Assembly: GCA_030267565.1 (NCBI GenBank)
Contig: BRXU01000001.1
Coordinates: 868,001 to 932,000 of the forward strand
Length of the DNA: 64,000 nucleotides
Source: Pleodorina starrii
Taxonomy: Eukaryota; Chlorophyta; Chlorophyceae; Chlamydomonadales; Volvocaceae
Reading direction: 5' to 3'
The notes beneath the pieces were generated by a model that worked only from the letters and a program-made list of their open reading frames with translations, did not search any database and had not been told where the DNA came from. Made by a program: the position numbers and the translations under genes. Below, one piece after another: positions 20,901-29,776 of this stretch (position 1 is its first letter; each line of letters begins with the position of its first letter).

Positions 20901-22603
20901 ATGGGACAGGCGGCGGAGGCGGCCGCAAGAACCACACGGTCAATGCGTTGGCGCCGTCCGGCAACAGATCCAAGGGCAACGCCCCCCGCGCCGAGCACGA
21001 CCAGGTCACAATGGCGGCGGCCGCGGCGGCAGACCGGATCTGCCCCGAAGGACGCTGGGTAGCCCACCAGGACAAGACCTGCCGCCTGCACCCCTTCCTG
21101 GGCAGCAACCACAAGCAGCGGCACTGCAGGGGGTCCAAGCAGCGCATAGCGACGGATCCGGCGGGGCTGCTGGCGGAGATGCAGGCGAAGGTTCACGAGG
21201 CGCGGCAAGGGCGGGGGCTGCCGGCGGATTTGACGGACAAGTCTGTGCCAGCGTTGGCTTTGGCGCCTAGCGCTTCGCAACGCCAGGTCGACCGCATGGA
21301 CGCGCAGCTTCAGCAGCTCCATCAGCTGCTGGCGGCGCAGCGCATCCCGTCGTCAGCTGTATCGGAGGCAGCGGCCCCGCTGCCGGTACAGATGCTCGCA
21401 TGGCGGCAGCAAGCAGCGCAGGCGCCACCGCCCCCACCACAGTCGGTGGCCCCCTCGGCAGTATCCTACCACCGGCACCCGGCAACGCCCCAGCTGCAGC
21501 ACCCGCCTGCGTCGTACGCGGCCCCCTCCACGCCACCGCCACCGCCACCCTGGCCGGCAGCGGTGGCGATGCCCGCCGCCATGCCGGGCCCATACGATGC
21601 AGCGCCCCACTCATCCATAGCGCTGCCCTTCGGAACCTACGCCGTCTGCCCGGTCGGCGCGACGGTGGCAGAGCGCATGCCGCCGGGCTTCCAGCAGCAT
21701 AACAGCCATGCACCTGCCAAGGCTCCGGAGAAAGGCCCGGCAGCCGCGCCCGGCTCTTACGACCACACCGCCGTCGCCGTGTTGCCTGGCCCGCTGACCC
21801 AGGCCATACAGCTACTGGACAATGCACGAAATTGCCTCGTCCAAATGCAGTCGTCGGCCCTGGCCGCGGTAAAGCCAGCGCCGCCGCCACTGGCGGCAGC
21901 GCAGGCAGCACCGCCGGCCGCCGCGCTGGCGTCGCCTGCAGCCGCCCTGCCGCCGTCGCCATCGGCGTCGGCGCTGGTGGCGCTCGCGACGCCGGCAGCC
22001 GCACTGGCGATGACGGACGCCTCGCTCCACCCAGCCAATACGGCCCTGTCGGACCACGACGACCTGGCGCGGCCGCTGCCGTACCTGCAGCAAACCTGGC
22101 CGGCAGAGAGCCTGCTGGTGGGCGGCGAGCTGGTGCGCGACGTGCTGGTCGACACCGGCAGCGCCATCATCATAGTCGCGCAGCGCTTGGCGGATCGGCT
22201 GCAGCTGCGGTGCCAGCCACGGCCCGAGTACACCGTCACCACCGCGGCAGGCCGCTCAACGCTGCTTGGCGAGGTGTGCGGGGGCCTGACGCTCACGTTC
22301 GGTGCCGGTGCTGGTCAGGGCCACACCATCTGGCTGCCGGCCATGCTGGCAGCGGACTCCGGCGCCGAGGCCTATGAGTTGTTGCTGGGCATGCGCGCAC
22401 TGCAGCCGCTTCAGTCCCGACTCGACCTGCGTGAGGGCCGGGAGAAACTTGAGATGTGGCCGCCGGGACACGGGTACCTTGGCATTCCCATCATCATCCG
22501 CTGGCCGTCCCTGGGCGGCGGTGTCGCACCACTAGCCGCGAGCACAGCGGCGCCCACACTTCCACAGCCGCCCCCTCTCGCGGGGGGCGGCGGCTCCTTA
22601 TGA
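17936..22603 (+). CDS. gypsy Gag-protease polyprotein
   Basis: A 1555-codon frame. Residues 1 to about 700 are Ala/Gly/Pro-rich with no recognised domain, unusually long for Gag. A capsid-like helical part starts near residue 715 (GYEFDGKPQNYTAFKSKVENY) and runs to about 955. A Cys/His cluster (CPEGRW..CRLHPF..HKQRHC) at about 1037-1065 looks zinc-binding and may serve as nucleocapsid. A second low-complexity part follows. The retropepsin active site VLVDTGSAI is at about 1403-1411, with LLLGMRAL downstream as the second conserved block. The stop TGA (22601-22603) overlaps the ATG of the next frame as ATGA, suggesting coupled reinitiation rather than a Gag-Pol fusion; a -1 shift in the 148-bp frame overlap is the alternative. 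Confidence 0.8.
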   Translation: MSAFQLADDFDVGDEYDAPRETGLLPRVPASPADRRHLSALNRVGPQDARATQARLAGGLSPRESPASLVTANPSSSLRLRHLPDPTNGGTPIRQQSPPSGAGSRLFLHSLRSIHGAQPPRPRSPPSPLPSPGPLEGGWPLMAAAAALNPYGGGFEALTALEVPAAAAEAAGGRPRAVGAAEPEIAAETGERDAATMRAAAAVAAAMDAAATDAAARAAAERTAADTATARVSGVTALADGLAMGAAAALGAPAAPGAAAVPAAHAGVPGCDPDQLPARRHALAGGARRVLVPDHTLEDTPTTAVPPYTPLSVYHTADEDGRTGWRFEGSSPLGTEPGLRGNGGVGRGNLLQGDSPGFVFDAPRVQLPAGGPAEGIVRTVLGYREVAQGGARLHASVQEDQDQEGADRDYVERLMARLHPGGAIGTRPATRGTGPPVGPPARDADELQAVLHALRSIGYIPHATQRPRDGAGGGQERRESHGDNTATARDRAGSNGVGGRPWWQDLQMEAASFGPGPETPPDLLWTVGQVDTILSYHQQRGARGGRVAQLYALASLRTLPDTPTANHLVGLPLPTQADPAIWTISLMLSYVPHASSQQGCTEAELYWVELRHYLNRTYPPVPRRATLPAGAAGLGPPLAAPPPQAANATSPPGAPSTGGAPPTPPTPPPGPNPPPPPSPLPSPSGASPSVTPAVTTTPSDTSAGVQRRPGEIVALPQDDWEPAKPVQGQGYEFDGKPQNYTAFKSKVENYLVTALGPRSSARYKHADYKHVVTVLVSMFLKADSPPRRTYTQQRIGELLDDHFAEYTAAGGDAALYRGQAAPREGARNFVDFWLANVLQITAGNGAVIEQEYDAYVYPVGVDPNTAVTEFTSRFSLLPAETYAEPRKAQWFLRAAIRALAGYKQLKEAVLRLRTEDKFHLLTLRQAANIIGAMVGGSGLSGLQQRPPHTLKEEDDGVGGGSGGGTGGGGSATVGGGSGNNSSGGGGGGNGTGGGGGRKNHTVNALAPSGNRSKGNAPRAEHDQVTMAAAAAADRICPEGRWVAHQDKTCRLHPFLGSNHKQRHCRGSKQRIATDPAGLLAEMQAKVHEARQGRGLPADLTDKSVPALALAPSASQRQVDRMDAQLQQLHQLLAAQRIPSSAVSEAAAPLPVQMLAWRQQAAQAPPPPPQSVAPSAVSYHRHPATPQLQHPPASYAAPSTPPPPPPWPAAVAMPAAMPGPYDAAPHSSIALPFGTYAVCPVGATVAERMPPGFQQHNSHAPAKAPEKGPAAAPGSYDHTAVAVLPGPLTQAIQLLDNARNCLVQMQSSALAAVKPAPPPLAAAQAAPPAAALASPAAALPPSPSASALVALATPAAALAMTDASLHPANTALSDHDDLARPLPYLQQTWPAESLLVGGELVRDVLVDTGSAIIIVAQRLADRLQLRCQPRPEYTVTTAAGRSTLLGEVCGGLTLTFGAGAGQGHTIWLPAMLAADSGAEAYELLLGMRALQPLQSRLDLREGREKLEMWPPGHGYLGIPIIIRWPSLGGGVAPLAASTAAPTLPQPPPLAGGGGSL

Positions 22604-25314
22604 GCGCCGCCGAAGCGGCGGGGATGCGGGACCCCGCCGCCTGGATGCCGGGGCTGTTGGACAGCGACAGCGACAGCGAGTATGACGACGGGCTGCTACA
22701 GCCGGCAGACTTCACGCCGGAGGGGAAGCGCATGCTCCCACCCGAGGCGAAATACGAGGTCACGCCAGGCAAGTGGCTGCTGTGCCAGCGCAGCGAGATG
22801 ACTCCGGAGCTGAAGCGGCGGTTCCTGGACCTGGTGGGTCGCAACGACGACATCTTCGCGCGCAGCATGCGGGATCTGGGCGAGTACCGCGGCGACGTAG
22901 GGCCTGCCCGCATCGAGCTGGCGCATCAGCGGCCGATCTATCAGCGCCCGCGCTCCCGCAGCGCGGAGGAGTACGCCGCCATGGACGCAGCCTGCCAGGA
23001 GCTGCTGGAAGCCGGGATCATCGAGGAGAGCCGCTCAAGCTCCTTCGCCATGAACTCCACCCTGCCGCCCAAGCGAGCGGCGGACGGCACCTGGACGCAG
23101 CGGCGGTTTTGCCAGGACGCGCGCGAGCTCAACGCCGCCACGCTGCCTGACCTGCACCTATCGCCGCTGCCAGAGCAGCTTTTCCAGCAAGTGGGCGATG
23201 CTACGTGGCTGACCAAGATGGACTGCCGGGCCGCCTTCCTGCAGATCCCGCTGGCGCCCGAGCACCGGGAGCGCACTAGCTTCTGGTGGCGCCGGCGGCT
23301 GATGCAGTACAAGCGCCTGGTGTACGGCCTGCGGAATGCCACCGCCCACTTTCAGCGCGTCATGGACCACGCCATCCGCAAGCACGGCCTGGAGGAGTTC
23401 GTCGTCTGCTATGTGGACGACTTGCTTATCTACAGCCAAACGGCGGAGCAGCACCTTGAGCACCTGGCTCGGGTGTTCGCCATGCTGCGGGAGATTGGCA
23501 TCCGGCTCCACCCGGAGAAGACGCTGGTGGGCGGTGACGCAGTGGAGTTCCTGGGCTTCATGGTGTCGGCGCAGGGCCTGTCGCCGACACGCGCCAAGGT
23601 GGAGGCGCTGCTGGCGCTGGAGCCGCCGAACTCGTCGGCGGCTGTACGGCGGCTGCTGGGCATGTTCTCGTATTACCGGGGGCTTGTTCCGCACTTCGCT
23701 GACATCACCGCGCCACTCAACCCGTTGACTAGCACCAAGTACGTGTGGCAGCCCAGCTCGTGGGGGCCGGAGCAACAGGCAGCGCTGGACGAACTCAAGC
23801 GGATCTACACCCAGATGGACGGGCCGGTGTTGCGGCGGGTCCAGCCGGACCGGCCGCTTATCCTGCATACGGACTTCTCGGGCGTGGGCATCAGCGGCAT
23901 CCTCGGGCAGTTGGACGACAGTGGGCAGGAGTACCTGTGCGCGGCAGTCTCAAGATCGCTCAACGTGCACGAACGTAGGTACGACAGCTACAAGGGCGAG
24001 CTGCTGGCGGTGGTGTGGGCGTGCAAGATGTTCTACCCTTACCTAGCGGCCCGCCACTTCACCGTCGTCACGGACCACGCGCCGCTGCTGTGGCTCATGT
24101 CGCAGCAAGACGGCCTGCCGGCGCAGTATGCCCGGTGGGCCTTGCAGCTGCAGGCGTTTGCCTTCGACGTGGCGCACCGGCCCGGCAAGCTGCACCAAAA
24201 CGCCGACGCCCTCAGCCGCCACCCGCTCACGTCTGCACACGACGGCACAGGCGCACGCGTCGACGAGGAGGGCGACCCGCTGCGCCCGCCACCCGTGCTC
24301 GTTCAGTACCCGGGCGCGAGCTGGCCGCTGTACGCATACTCGCGTGCGCCGGAAGGCGCGCAGGCGCCGGCAGCGGTCGTCACGCACTTGGCAGCCGTAG
24401 CCAGGTGCTCAGCGGCCCTCGCCCGGCGTTTCTCAGTGCAGCATGACCTGGAGGACCCGGCCACCAGCCTGGCCGCCGCCCCCGAGGCAGTCGGGCCGCT
24501 CGCTGGTCTGACACACCTCGCTGGCCCAGTGCCCGCTGCACGCGCCGCATATCTTTGCGTGCACGCGGTGTGTGCTGTGGTCAGTGTGGGGCTGCCGGTC
24601 ATGGCGGCATCGGAGCTGGAGATCGACGACGAGCTGGAGGCCTTGGCGGCGGGACAGCCCGCCGCCGGGGATACGGAGGCCTTGGCGGCGGGGCAACCTG
24701 CCGCTGGGGAGCTGGAGGCCTTGGCGGCGGGGCAACCTGCCGCCGGGGTGTCGGCGCCTGGCAGCCCCTCGGGGCCGCCGGTCGCCGGCGATACTACATT
24801 GCACATTGCCGTTGCGCTCGTTCGCGACGAAGCCGCTGCACTACGGCGGCTGCGCGCGGTTTCGGCGCTTGCGCTGCGCCTCCGCGCTGGAACAGGGGAG
24901 ATTCTCGGAGTCAACACAGCACTTGTTCAACACGTCCTCTTTCCGGCAGCAGTAGGGGTCACTGGGGTTACGATTCTGGAGCTGCCGGGCGGCCTCGCTT
25001 CTGGCCTGCTCGCGTGCCTGGGTTTGGGTTTTCAGATACAGCGCTACGTGCACCTCTCATGCGACGCCCGCGAGCGGCGCGCGGTGGCACAACTTGTGCC
25101 CGTTTGGGGGATGCATTACGATGGGCAGCTTTCAGCAGGGGCTTGGGATTCGGGGCTAGTACCGGAGTTTAGCACACCCACGGAGCTTCTTCACTGGGGA
25201 GCGTCAGCATCAGCCGTCGAGGCAATGGGCTTGGGGGACACGTCTGTGTGTTTAGTAGTAGGCAGCTGGGGCCTGGGGGGGATCCACGTCCTGGGACACG
25301 CAGCACGTAGTTAG
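22600..25314 (+). CDS. gypsy reverse transcriptase-RNase H
   Basis: The frame is open from 22456, but the ATG at 22600 overlapping the gag stop is the likely start. RT blocks: LTKMDCRAAFLQIPL, KRLVYGLRNATAHFQRVMD, catalytic YVDDLLIY (residues about 271-278) and FLGFMVS, typical of Ty3/gypsy. The RNase H has HTDFSGVGI (about 422), YKGELLAVVWA (about 465), VTDHAPLLW (about 490) and HRPGKLHQNADALSRHP (about 526), so the acidic residues are present. From about residue 550 the frame leaves pol: it has three copies of LEALAAGQPAAG-like repeats (24634-24750) and then a methyltransferase-like stretch (separate entry) before its stop. The integrase is in another frame about 0.6 kb on, so the element as sequenced cannot make a continuous Pol. 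Confidence 0.88.
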   Translation: MSAAEAAGMRDPAAWMPGLLDSDSDSEYDDGLLQPADFTPEGKRMLPPEAKYEVTPGKWLLCQRSEMTPELKRRFLDLVGRNDDIFARSMRDLGEYRGDVGPARIELAHQRPIYQRPRSRSAEEYAAMDAACQELLEAGIIEESRSSSFAMNSTLPPKRAADGTWTQRRFCQDARELNAATLPDLHLSPLPEQLFQQVGDATWLTKMDCRAAFLQIPLAPEHRERTSFWWRRRLMQYKRLVYGLRNATAHFQRVMDHAIRKHGLEEFVVCYVDDLLIYSQTAEQHLEHLARVFAMLREIGIRLHPEKTLVGGDAVEFLGFMVSAQGLSPTRAKVEALLALEPPNSSAAVRRLLGMFSYYRGLVPHFADITAPLNPLTSTKYVWQPSSWGPEQQAALDELKRIYTQMDGPVLRRVQPDRPLILHTDFSGVGISGILGQLDDSGQEYLCAAVSRSLNVHERRYDSYKGELLAVVWACKMFYPYLAARHFTVVTDHAPLLWLMSQQDGLPAQYARWALQLQAFAFDVAHRPGKLHQNADALSRHPLTSAHDGTGARVDEEGDPLRPPPVLVQYPGASWPLYAYSRAPEGAQAPAAVVTHLAAVARCSAALARRFSVQHDLEDPATSLAAAPEAVGPLAGLTHLAGPVPAARAAYLCVHAVCAVVSVGLPVMAASELEIDDELEALAAGQPAAGDTEALAAGQPAAGELEALAAGQPAAGVSAPGSPSGPPVAGDTTLHIAVALVRDEAAALRRLRAVSALALRLRAGTGEILGVNTALVQHVLFPAAVGVTGVTILELPGGLASGLLACLGLGFQIQRYVHLSCDARERRAVAQLVPVWGMHYDGQLSAGAWDSGLVPEFSTPTELLHWGASASAVEAMGLGDTSVCLVVGSWGLGGIHVLGHAARS

Positions 25315-25960
25315 TTTCTTGGGGGGATTGCAGCACTATCGCAGAGAGCGGCGTCTACCGCCGCCGGCCTTCCTCCTTGAGGGCCCTCACATCAGCATCG
25401 ACGCGGCGCCGGAGGCGGGTTGGCCCCTGGGCTTGCCATCGCCTTTCGACGCCGCCGTCACTGGCGCGGCAGTTCACCGCTTGAGCTGCCTTTACACTAA
25501 CCTCGCCAACGCGGTGCACTTGCAGCACTGCCTCGCTCAGCTGCGGCCACCAGAGGGCCGCAGCCTGGCCGCGCTGCTGCCGCCTGGGCATAGCCCGGCG
25601 GCGGCGTGCACGGTCATGGCCCCGCCTTACGCGGCGCTCGACATTCCGGGCCGGCCATGGGTGGCGTTACCGCCGCCCTCGGTCTCGGACGCGCCGCTAC
25701 GGGCGGGGCCCAACCGCACTCCCAGCCGGGTCACTGCGGCCGCCTACTCGGCGGCGGCTGGCTTTTGGCTGCGGACGTCGCGGCACACAAAGCTGGAGCT
25801 GGAGCTGGAGCTGCTGGAGACGTCATCCCCGCCGCCGGTCTTCCAGTTCGCTCTCTCCTTCTGCATGGCGCTGCACCGCGCGTTCGTCACGCCGCACGAC
25901 ATGCAGTATCCTGCGGCACGGCACCTCGTGACCTCACCGCATGGGGGGGGGAAGCGAGCT
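24880..25960 (+). pseudogene. broken C5 cytosine methyltransferase-like module in gypsy pol
   Basis: At about 24970-25090 VTILELPGGLASGLLACLG, then FQIQRYVHLSCDARERRAVA, has the form of motif I of C5 cytosine methyltransferases (FxGxGG-type loop, then RYxxxDxDxxAR). About 55 codons later VCLVVGSWGLGGIHVLG sits where a family member has a Pro-Cys-Gln catalytic loop; Pro and Cys are absent. The frame stops at 25314. The next frame (25319-26101) goes on with LPPPAFLLEGP, resembling the motif after the catalytic loop (LLENV), then HRLSCLYTNLA and a stretch of PP..LDIPGRPWVALPPP type. A second frame change near the G run at 25943-25951 leads into the integrase frame. Read as a degenerate, frameshifted methyltransferase; cytosine methyltransferases inside retrotransposons are known from other eukaryotes. 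Assignment is by pattern only. Confidence 0.5.
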
Positions 25961-27971
25961 GGCGCCGCCGATTTCTACTGGGGCCGCGGCAGCGGTCTCG
26001 GGGTCGGTGGCAGGATTGGCGGGAGGGGCAGCGCCGCCGCTGCCGGCCTTAGCGGTTTCCGCTGTGGCGGTCCGCTGGTCGGCGGCGGCGGCCTGGGATG
26101 AGGAGCTGACGCCGCTGGCCTGCGCCTTGCTGACACAGCGGGCGCCTGGGCTGGCGGTGGTCATGGCCACGGCTGGGCTTGCCTCGGCTGTGGATGCGCA
26201 GGAGAGCGCATTGGCGGAAGGGACCGACCCTGACGTGTGGCTTGACGCGTCAACGTTGGCGCACCTCCAGGGCGCGCCGGCGGGGGTCGGGACCGACGGG
26301 CGGCCGGAACGGCGCGTGCTCCGACGGGCCGCGCTGTACCGGTGGACGGGGGATCAATTGCTTAGGGCCTGCAGCGACGGCTCGACGCGGGTCTGCCCAC
26401 CGCCCGACGCTCGGGAGGCCATCGTGCGGCAAGTGCACGCGGTGGCCCACCTGGGCATACGTCGGACCTTGGCGCTGGTGCAGCTGGGTCACTGGTGGCA
26501 CGGGATGCGAAAAACCGTCCAGCGGGTCGTGCGCAGCTGCAAGCTGTGCGACATGACCAACAGCGGCGGCGTCGCGCGCCCGATCCAGCTGCAGCCGTTG
26601 GCCATACGGGGCATGTTCTACCGCTGGGGCGTTGACCTGGCGGGACCTCTGCCCCCGACTGCGCCGTTCGGCTACACTTATGTCATGGTATGCATTGAAC
26701 ATTTCACCAAGCATGCGGAGTTTGTGGCCCTGCGGAGCAAGCAGCCTGACGAGACGTCCCGCGGCCTGCTGGAGCTGGTGGCCCGGTTCTCGGCCCCAGC
26801 CGAAGTGGTGACCGACCGCGGCGGTGAGTTCCAAGGGGCTTTCGCGGCGCTGCTTCGGCAATGCTTCGTCGACCATCGGCTGACCTCGGCGGGCCATCCC
26901 CAAGCAGACGGGGCCGCCGAGCGGCTGGTTCAGGTCGTCAAGGCGGCGCTGCGTAAGCACTGCAAGGACACGGGAAGGACGGACGATTGGGATCTGCAAC
27001 TGCCTTGGCTGGCGCTCGCCTACCGCTGCTCGCCTCAGGCGTCGACCCGGTACTCGCCATACGAACTCATGTTCGGCGTGCCGCCGGTCGTACCGCCTGC
27101 TGTGCGGGAGCGCATGGCGGAGCCGCTGGGGCTGGCCGGCCCGGTGGGAGCTTACGCGGCGGCGCTCCAAGAGCGCGCCGCACTTCTGCAGCGGCATGCT
27201 CCCATCGCTGCGGCAAATCTGCTCATCGCCCAGCACCGAGACACGCGCCGGTACGCGCATGTGCGCTCAGGCAAGTACCGGCCGCCGGCTATGGAGTTCG
27301 CCCCAGGCGACTACGTGTATGTGCGCCGGTCAGCGGTGCACAACACTCTGCAGATGCCGGTGTACGACGAGGTGCTGCGCGTAGAACGGGTCGGGGCCAT
27401 GGGAGTAGCAGTGTTGTTAGGGCGTGATGGGGGACGAATTAGACGTAGGATAGAGCAGCTGGTGCCGTGCCACCTGCCCGATCTTGATCCGATCGTCGAT
27501 GTACGGCTGCAACGGCCAACCGCCGACCTCGCCTGCGAGGTCTGTGAGTCGCCCGAAGATGAGGCGCGCATGCTGCTGTGCGATGCGTGCGGGACAGGCT
27601 GGCACCTGCAGTGCCTGTCCCCGCCGCTGAGCGCGGTGCCGCCGGGACAGTGGGTCTGCCCTGAGTGTGTCAAGCTCAGGCGCGAGGCCCCGGTGGGGCC
27701 AGAGATGGCCTTGCCCAAGGCGGCGCCGGTCCTGTTCCCCAACGCCGCCACGCGGCGGCGGGACGAGCAAGCGGCAGCACTCGACGGTGTCCGGGTCAAG
27801 CGTGTCGTGTACACGGGGCAAGGAAGGCAGCGGGCGAGGTCAGTGGTTTGGGGTACGGTGCGGTATCGCGGAGCATTGGCTAGGCCCCACTACTTTCTCG
27901 TCGAGTGGGACGAGGGGTCAGCTGAGCCGATGGGCATCACCGCGGTCAACCGCCTGTTGGTGACTGGATGA
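25941..27971 (+). CDS. gypsy integrase with C-terminal PHD finger
   Basis: 676-codon frame. The HHCC zinc domain (VHAVAHLGIRR...CKLCDM) is at about 167-206. The catalytic core has WGVDLAGP (Asp about 231), VTDRGGEF (Asp about 291) and AAERLVQ (Glu about 326), the D,D-35-E set. A GPY-like part follows. At about 532-575 CEVC, LLCDACGTGWHLQCL and WVCPEC give the Cys4-His-Cys3 pattern of a PHD finger, a histone-tail reader. The last 60 residues (HYFLVEWDEGSAEPMG) resemble a chromo or Tudor-like barrel. Chromatin readers at this position steer integration in chromoviruses; here a PHD finger is inferred to do so. The start is uncertain because the frame opens within the frameshifted methyltransferase region. 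Catalytic residues look intact. Confidence 0.85.
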   Translation: MGGGSELAPPISTGAAAAVSGSVAGLAGGAAPPLPALAVSAVAVRWSAAAAWDEELTPLACALLTQRAPGLAVVMATAGLASAVDAQESALAEGTDPDVWLDASTLAHLQGAPAGVGTDGRPERRVLRRAALYRWTGDQLLRACSDGSTRVCPPPDAREAIVRQVHAVAHLGIRRTLALVQLGHWWHGMRKTVQRVVRSCKLCDMTNSGGVARPIQLQPLAIRGMFYRWGVDLAGPLPPTAPFGYTYVMVCIEHFTKHAEFVALRSKQPDETSRGLLELVARFSAPAEVVTDRGGEFQGAFAALLRQCFVDHRLTSAGHPQADGAAERLVQVVKAALRKHCKDTGRTDDWDLQLPWLALAYRCSPQASTRYSPYELMFGVPPVVPPAVRERMAEPLGLAGPVGAYAAALQERAALLQRHAPIAAANLLIAQHRDTRRYAHVRSGKYRPPAMEFAPGDYVYVRRSAVHNTLQMPVYDEVLRVERVGAMGVAVLLGRDGGRIRRRIEQLVPCHLPDLDPIVDVRLQRPTADLACEVCESPEDEARMLLCDACGTGWHLQCLSPPLSAVPPGQWVCPECVKLRREAPVGPEMALPKAAPVLFPNAATRRRDEQAAALDGVRVKRVVYTGQGRQRARSVVWGTVRYRGALARPHYFLVEWDEGSAEPMGITAVNRLLVTG

Positions 27972-28932
27972 TTGGGGGGCTTAGTGCAGTGGTTTACTGG
28001 GTTGCCTCACGGCCGGGTACTCAGCGGAGGTTGGAAGACCGCTTGTGCGCGGCAACGGACCTTTGACCTGGTGGTGATCCGCGAAGGGTCGCTTGGGCCT
28101 GAACAGGCCGTCAGACTGCGCGCGCGCGCGACTAGAGGAACTGAACCTTCCGGGGCTGCGCCGCGTGGCGCGTTGTGTGACTGTTTCGCCCCGGCAGATC
28201 GCCGCCTTGCGGCTGGGGGGGGAGACAGGGCTCCGGGCTTAGACCCGGCGGGAAGGCGGCTAACCGCCTTGCCTAACGCAGGTTGCAGGGGTGTTCCTTC
28301 GGGGGGGCTCTCGCGTGAGTGTCCTCGACGTTGGGACGTAGACGCCCACGGTGGCGCAGTTTGGCCGCAATGGCCGCGCTTGGAAAAGGCGCACTCGAGT
28401 GTTTCTTCGGTGCTATTGCCTTGGGGAGAGTGAAGTATAGCGCGCACGTGCTCGGGCTGGGCGCCACTGGCGCAGGACGGCACGACGTTGTGCGAACGCA
28501 GACCTCGGATTCCAGAGCAGCAGACTCCGGGCAAACCGCGTAATCGGATTTGGATCTTGGCGACCTCCGCGAGACGGGCGCGAAGCTCTTATTGCCGGAC
28601 GATAGCGCGCCTTGACTTGTGCATGCTAGGCCGCGAGCGCCTCGCTAGATAGACGAATAGCCGTTTAGCGGCGCTGTACACCCTCGTTTATGCGGTGGGC
28701 GGAAACCCGTAGTAGTTGCATTGCGACCGGCGTCAGGCTTCCGTGCCGGCCGGATAGTCGCAGGACAGTTGCAGGTCTAGCCTCGCTGTCCTTCAGGATC
28801 GGTAGCTGTTTACTCGCGCCGCGATTCATAGCCAGCACCTCCCTCGCTTAGCTCCGCTGCTACGTTCGGGGGGGGGGAGTCCGCGTACCCAGTGTCGCGG
28901 GCACATGCCTTCCAGCGTTGGGGCATGACAGC
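27972..28932. other. gypsy 3' non-coding region
   Basis: No gene seen. TTGGGGGGCTTAG right after the integrase stop and a run of eleven G at 28868-28878 are possible polypurine tracts. GCATGACA at 28923-28930 is the inverse complement of the left end of the insertion (TGTCATGC). I found no copy of this region near 17701-17935, so it does not behave as the second of two LTRs. Confidence 0.5.
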
Positions 28933-29515
28933 TGTCGTGCACCGTTGGTGTCGGTACATTTCCGGGACAAATGCCCGGTGAGGGCGCGGAGAGACGCTAG
29001 GAAGGACCCTCGAGCGTATCTGGACGTATCTCCATCTTATGGGAGATATTACGGTCGTACTGCTCGTCCAAACGAGCTCCTACCTAGGCGCGAGCGCTTC
29101 CTGCTGGAAGCGCTTCGCTTGGTCATGACGATGCCGAAGGATATATGATATTGTAACACACAATCAGATCCCCAGCAGCGACTCTCGCTGTGGCGTTAGC
29201 CCAAGCCGCCACAATGGTGTCTCACATGCACTAGCGTGGCGCCGGCCGGGCCTGATCAACCTGGCTGGCTGCCTTATCGCTTGTGCATTATAGTAGTCAG
29301 CTCAGCAGCACTGTTGCTCGCGCGCACGTAGGCGCCGAGCTCGGACCTCACGCTAGGAAGAAGGAGCGCGGCCTCGCCCCAGCGGTCAGGCCTCGGGGCC
29401 AGTACTGGATGCAGTGAGCCCGGCTGCAGTCCAGCTGCTGTCGCGCACGCCCCGCGCGAGCCCACACCAAGCGAAGCTTTATTGATGTGTATTCCGGAAA
29501 CGGCACACTCGAGTG
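28933..29515 (+). repeat. foldback left arm
   Basis: 583 bp starting TGTCGTGCACCG and ending CACTCGAGTG; its inverse lies at 29777-30359. It contains ACCAAGCGAAGC near its inner end, also found at the left end of the whole insertion (17711-17722). Confidence 0.88.
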
Positions 29516-29554
29516 CGCCGTTTCCGGAATACACATCAATAAAGCTTCGCTTGG
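29464..29554. repeat. 91-bp near-perfect palindrome at the arm/spacer border
   Basis: ACCAAGCGAAGCTTTATTG at 29465 is mirrored by CAATAAAGCTTCGCTTGGT ending at 29554, centred on CTCGAG with one mismatch seen near the centre. It is a hairpin nested inside the larger foldback. Confidence 0.85.
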
Positions 29555-29776
29555 TTTCTCACATCTCGAGATCGAATCTCGTCCGAAGCGGTGTTCTCCC
29601 CCGAAAAACCATCTCGCGGTTTCCGGCGGGGGGGGGTGGGGCCAGCAGTGAATTCAAAAAACGACGCCGTCAACGCGATATGGCGGGTCTATGGCACTCT
29701 CTACGCCCAGACGCTCCAGAGCTCGGTAGCAGCAGCTGTCTACGACTACATATACTGGCGGATCAGACAATCCCCA

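Noticed and set aside
27980..28930. Conventional 3' LTR of the gypsy element
   Set aside because: No matching copy was found between 17701 and the gag start, so it cannot be called an LTR.
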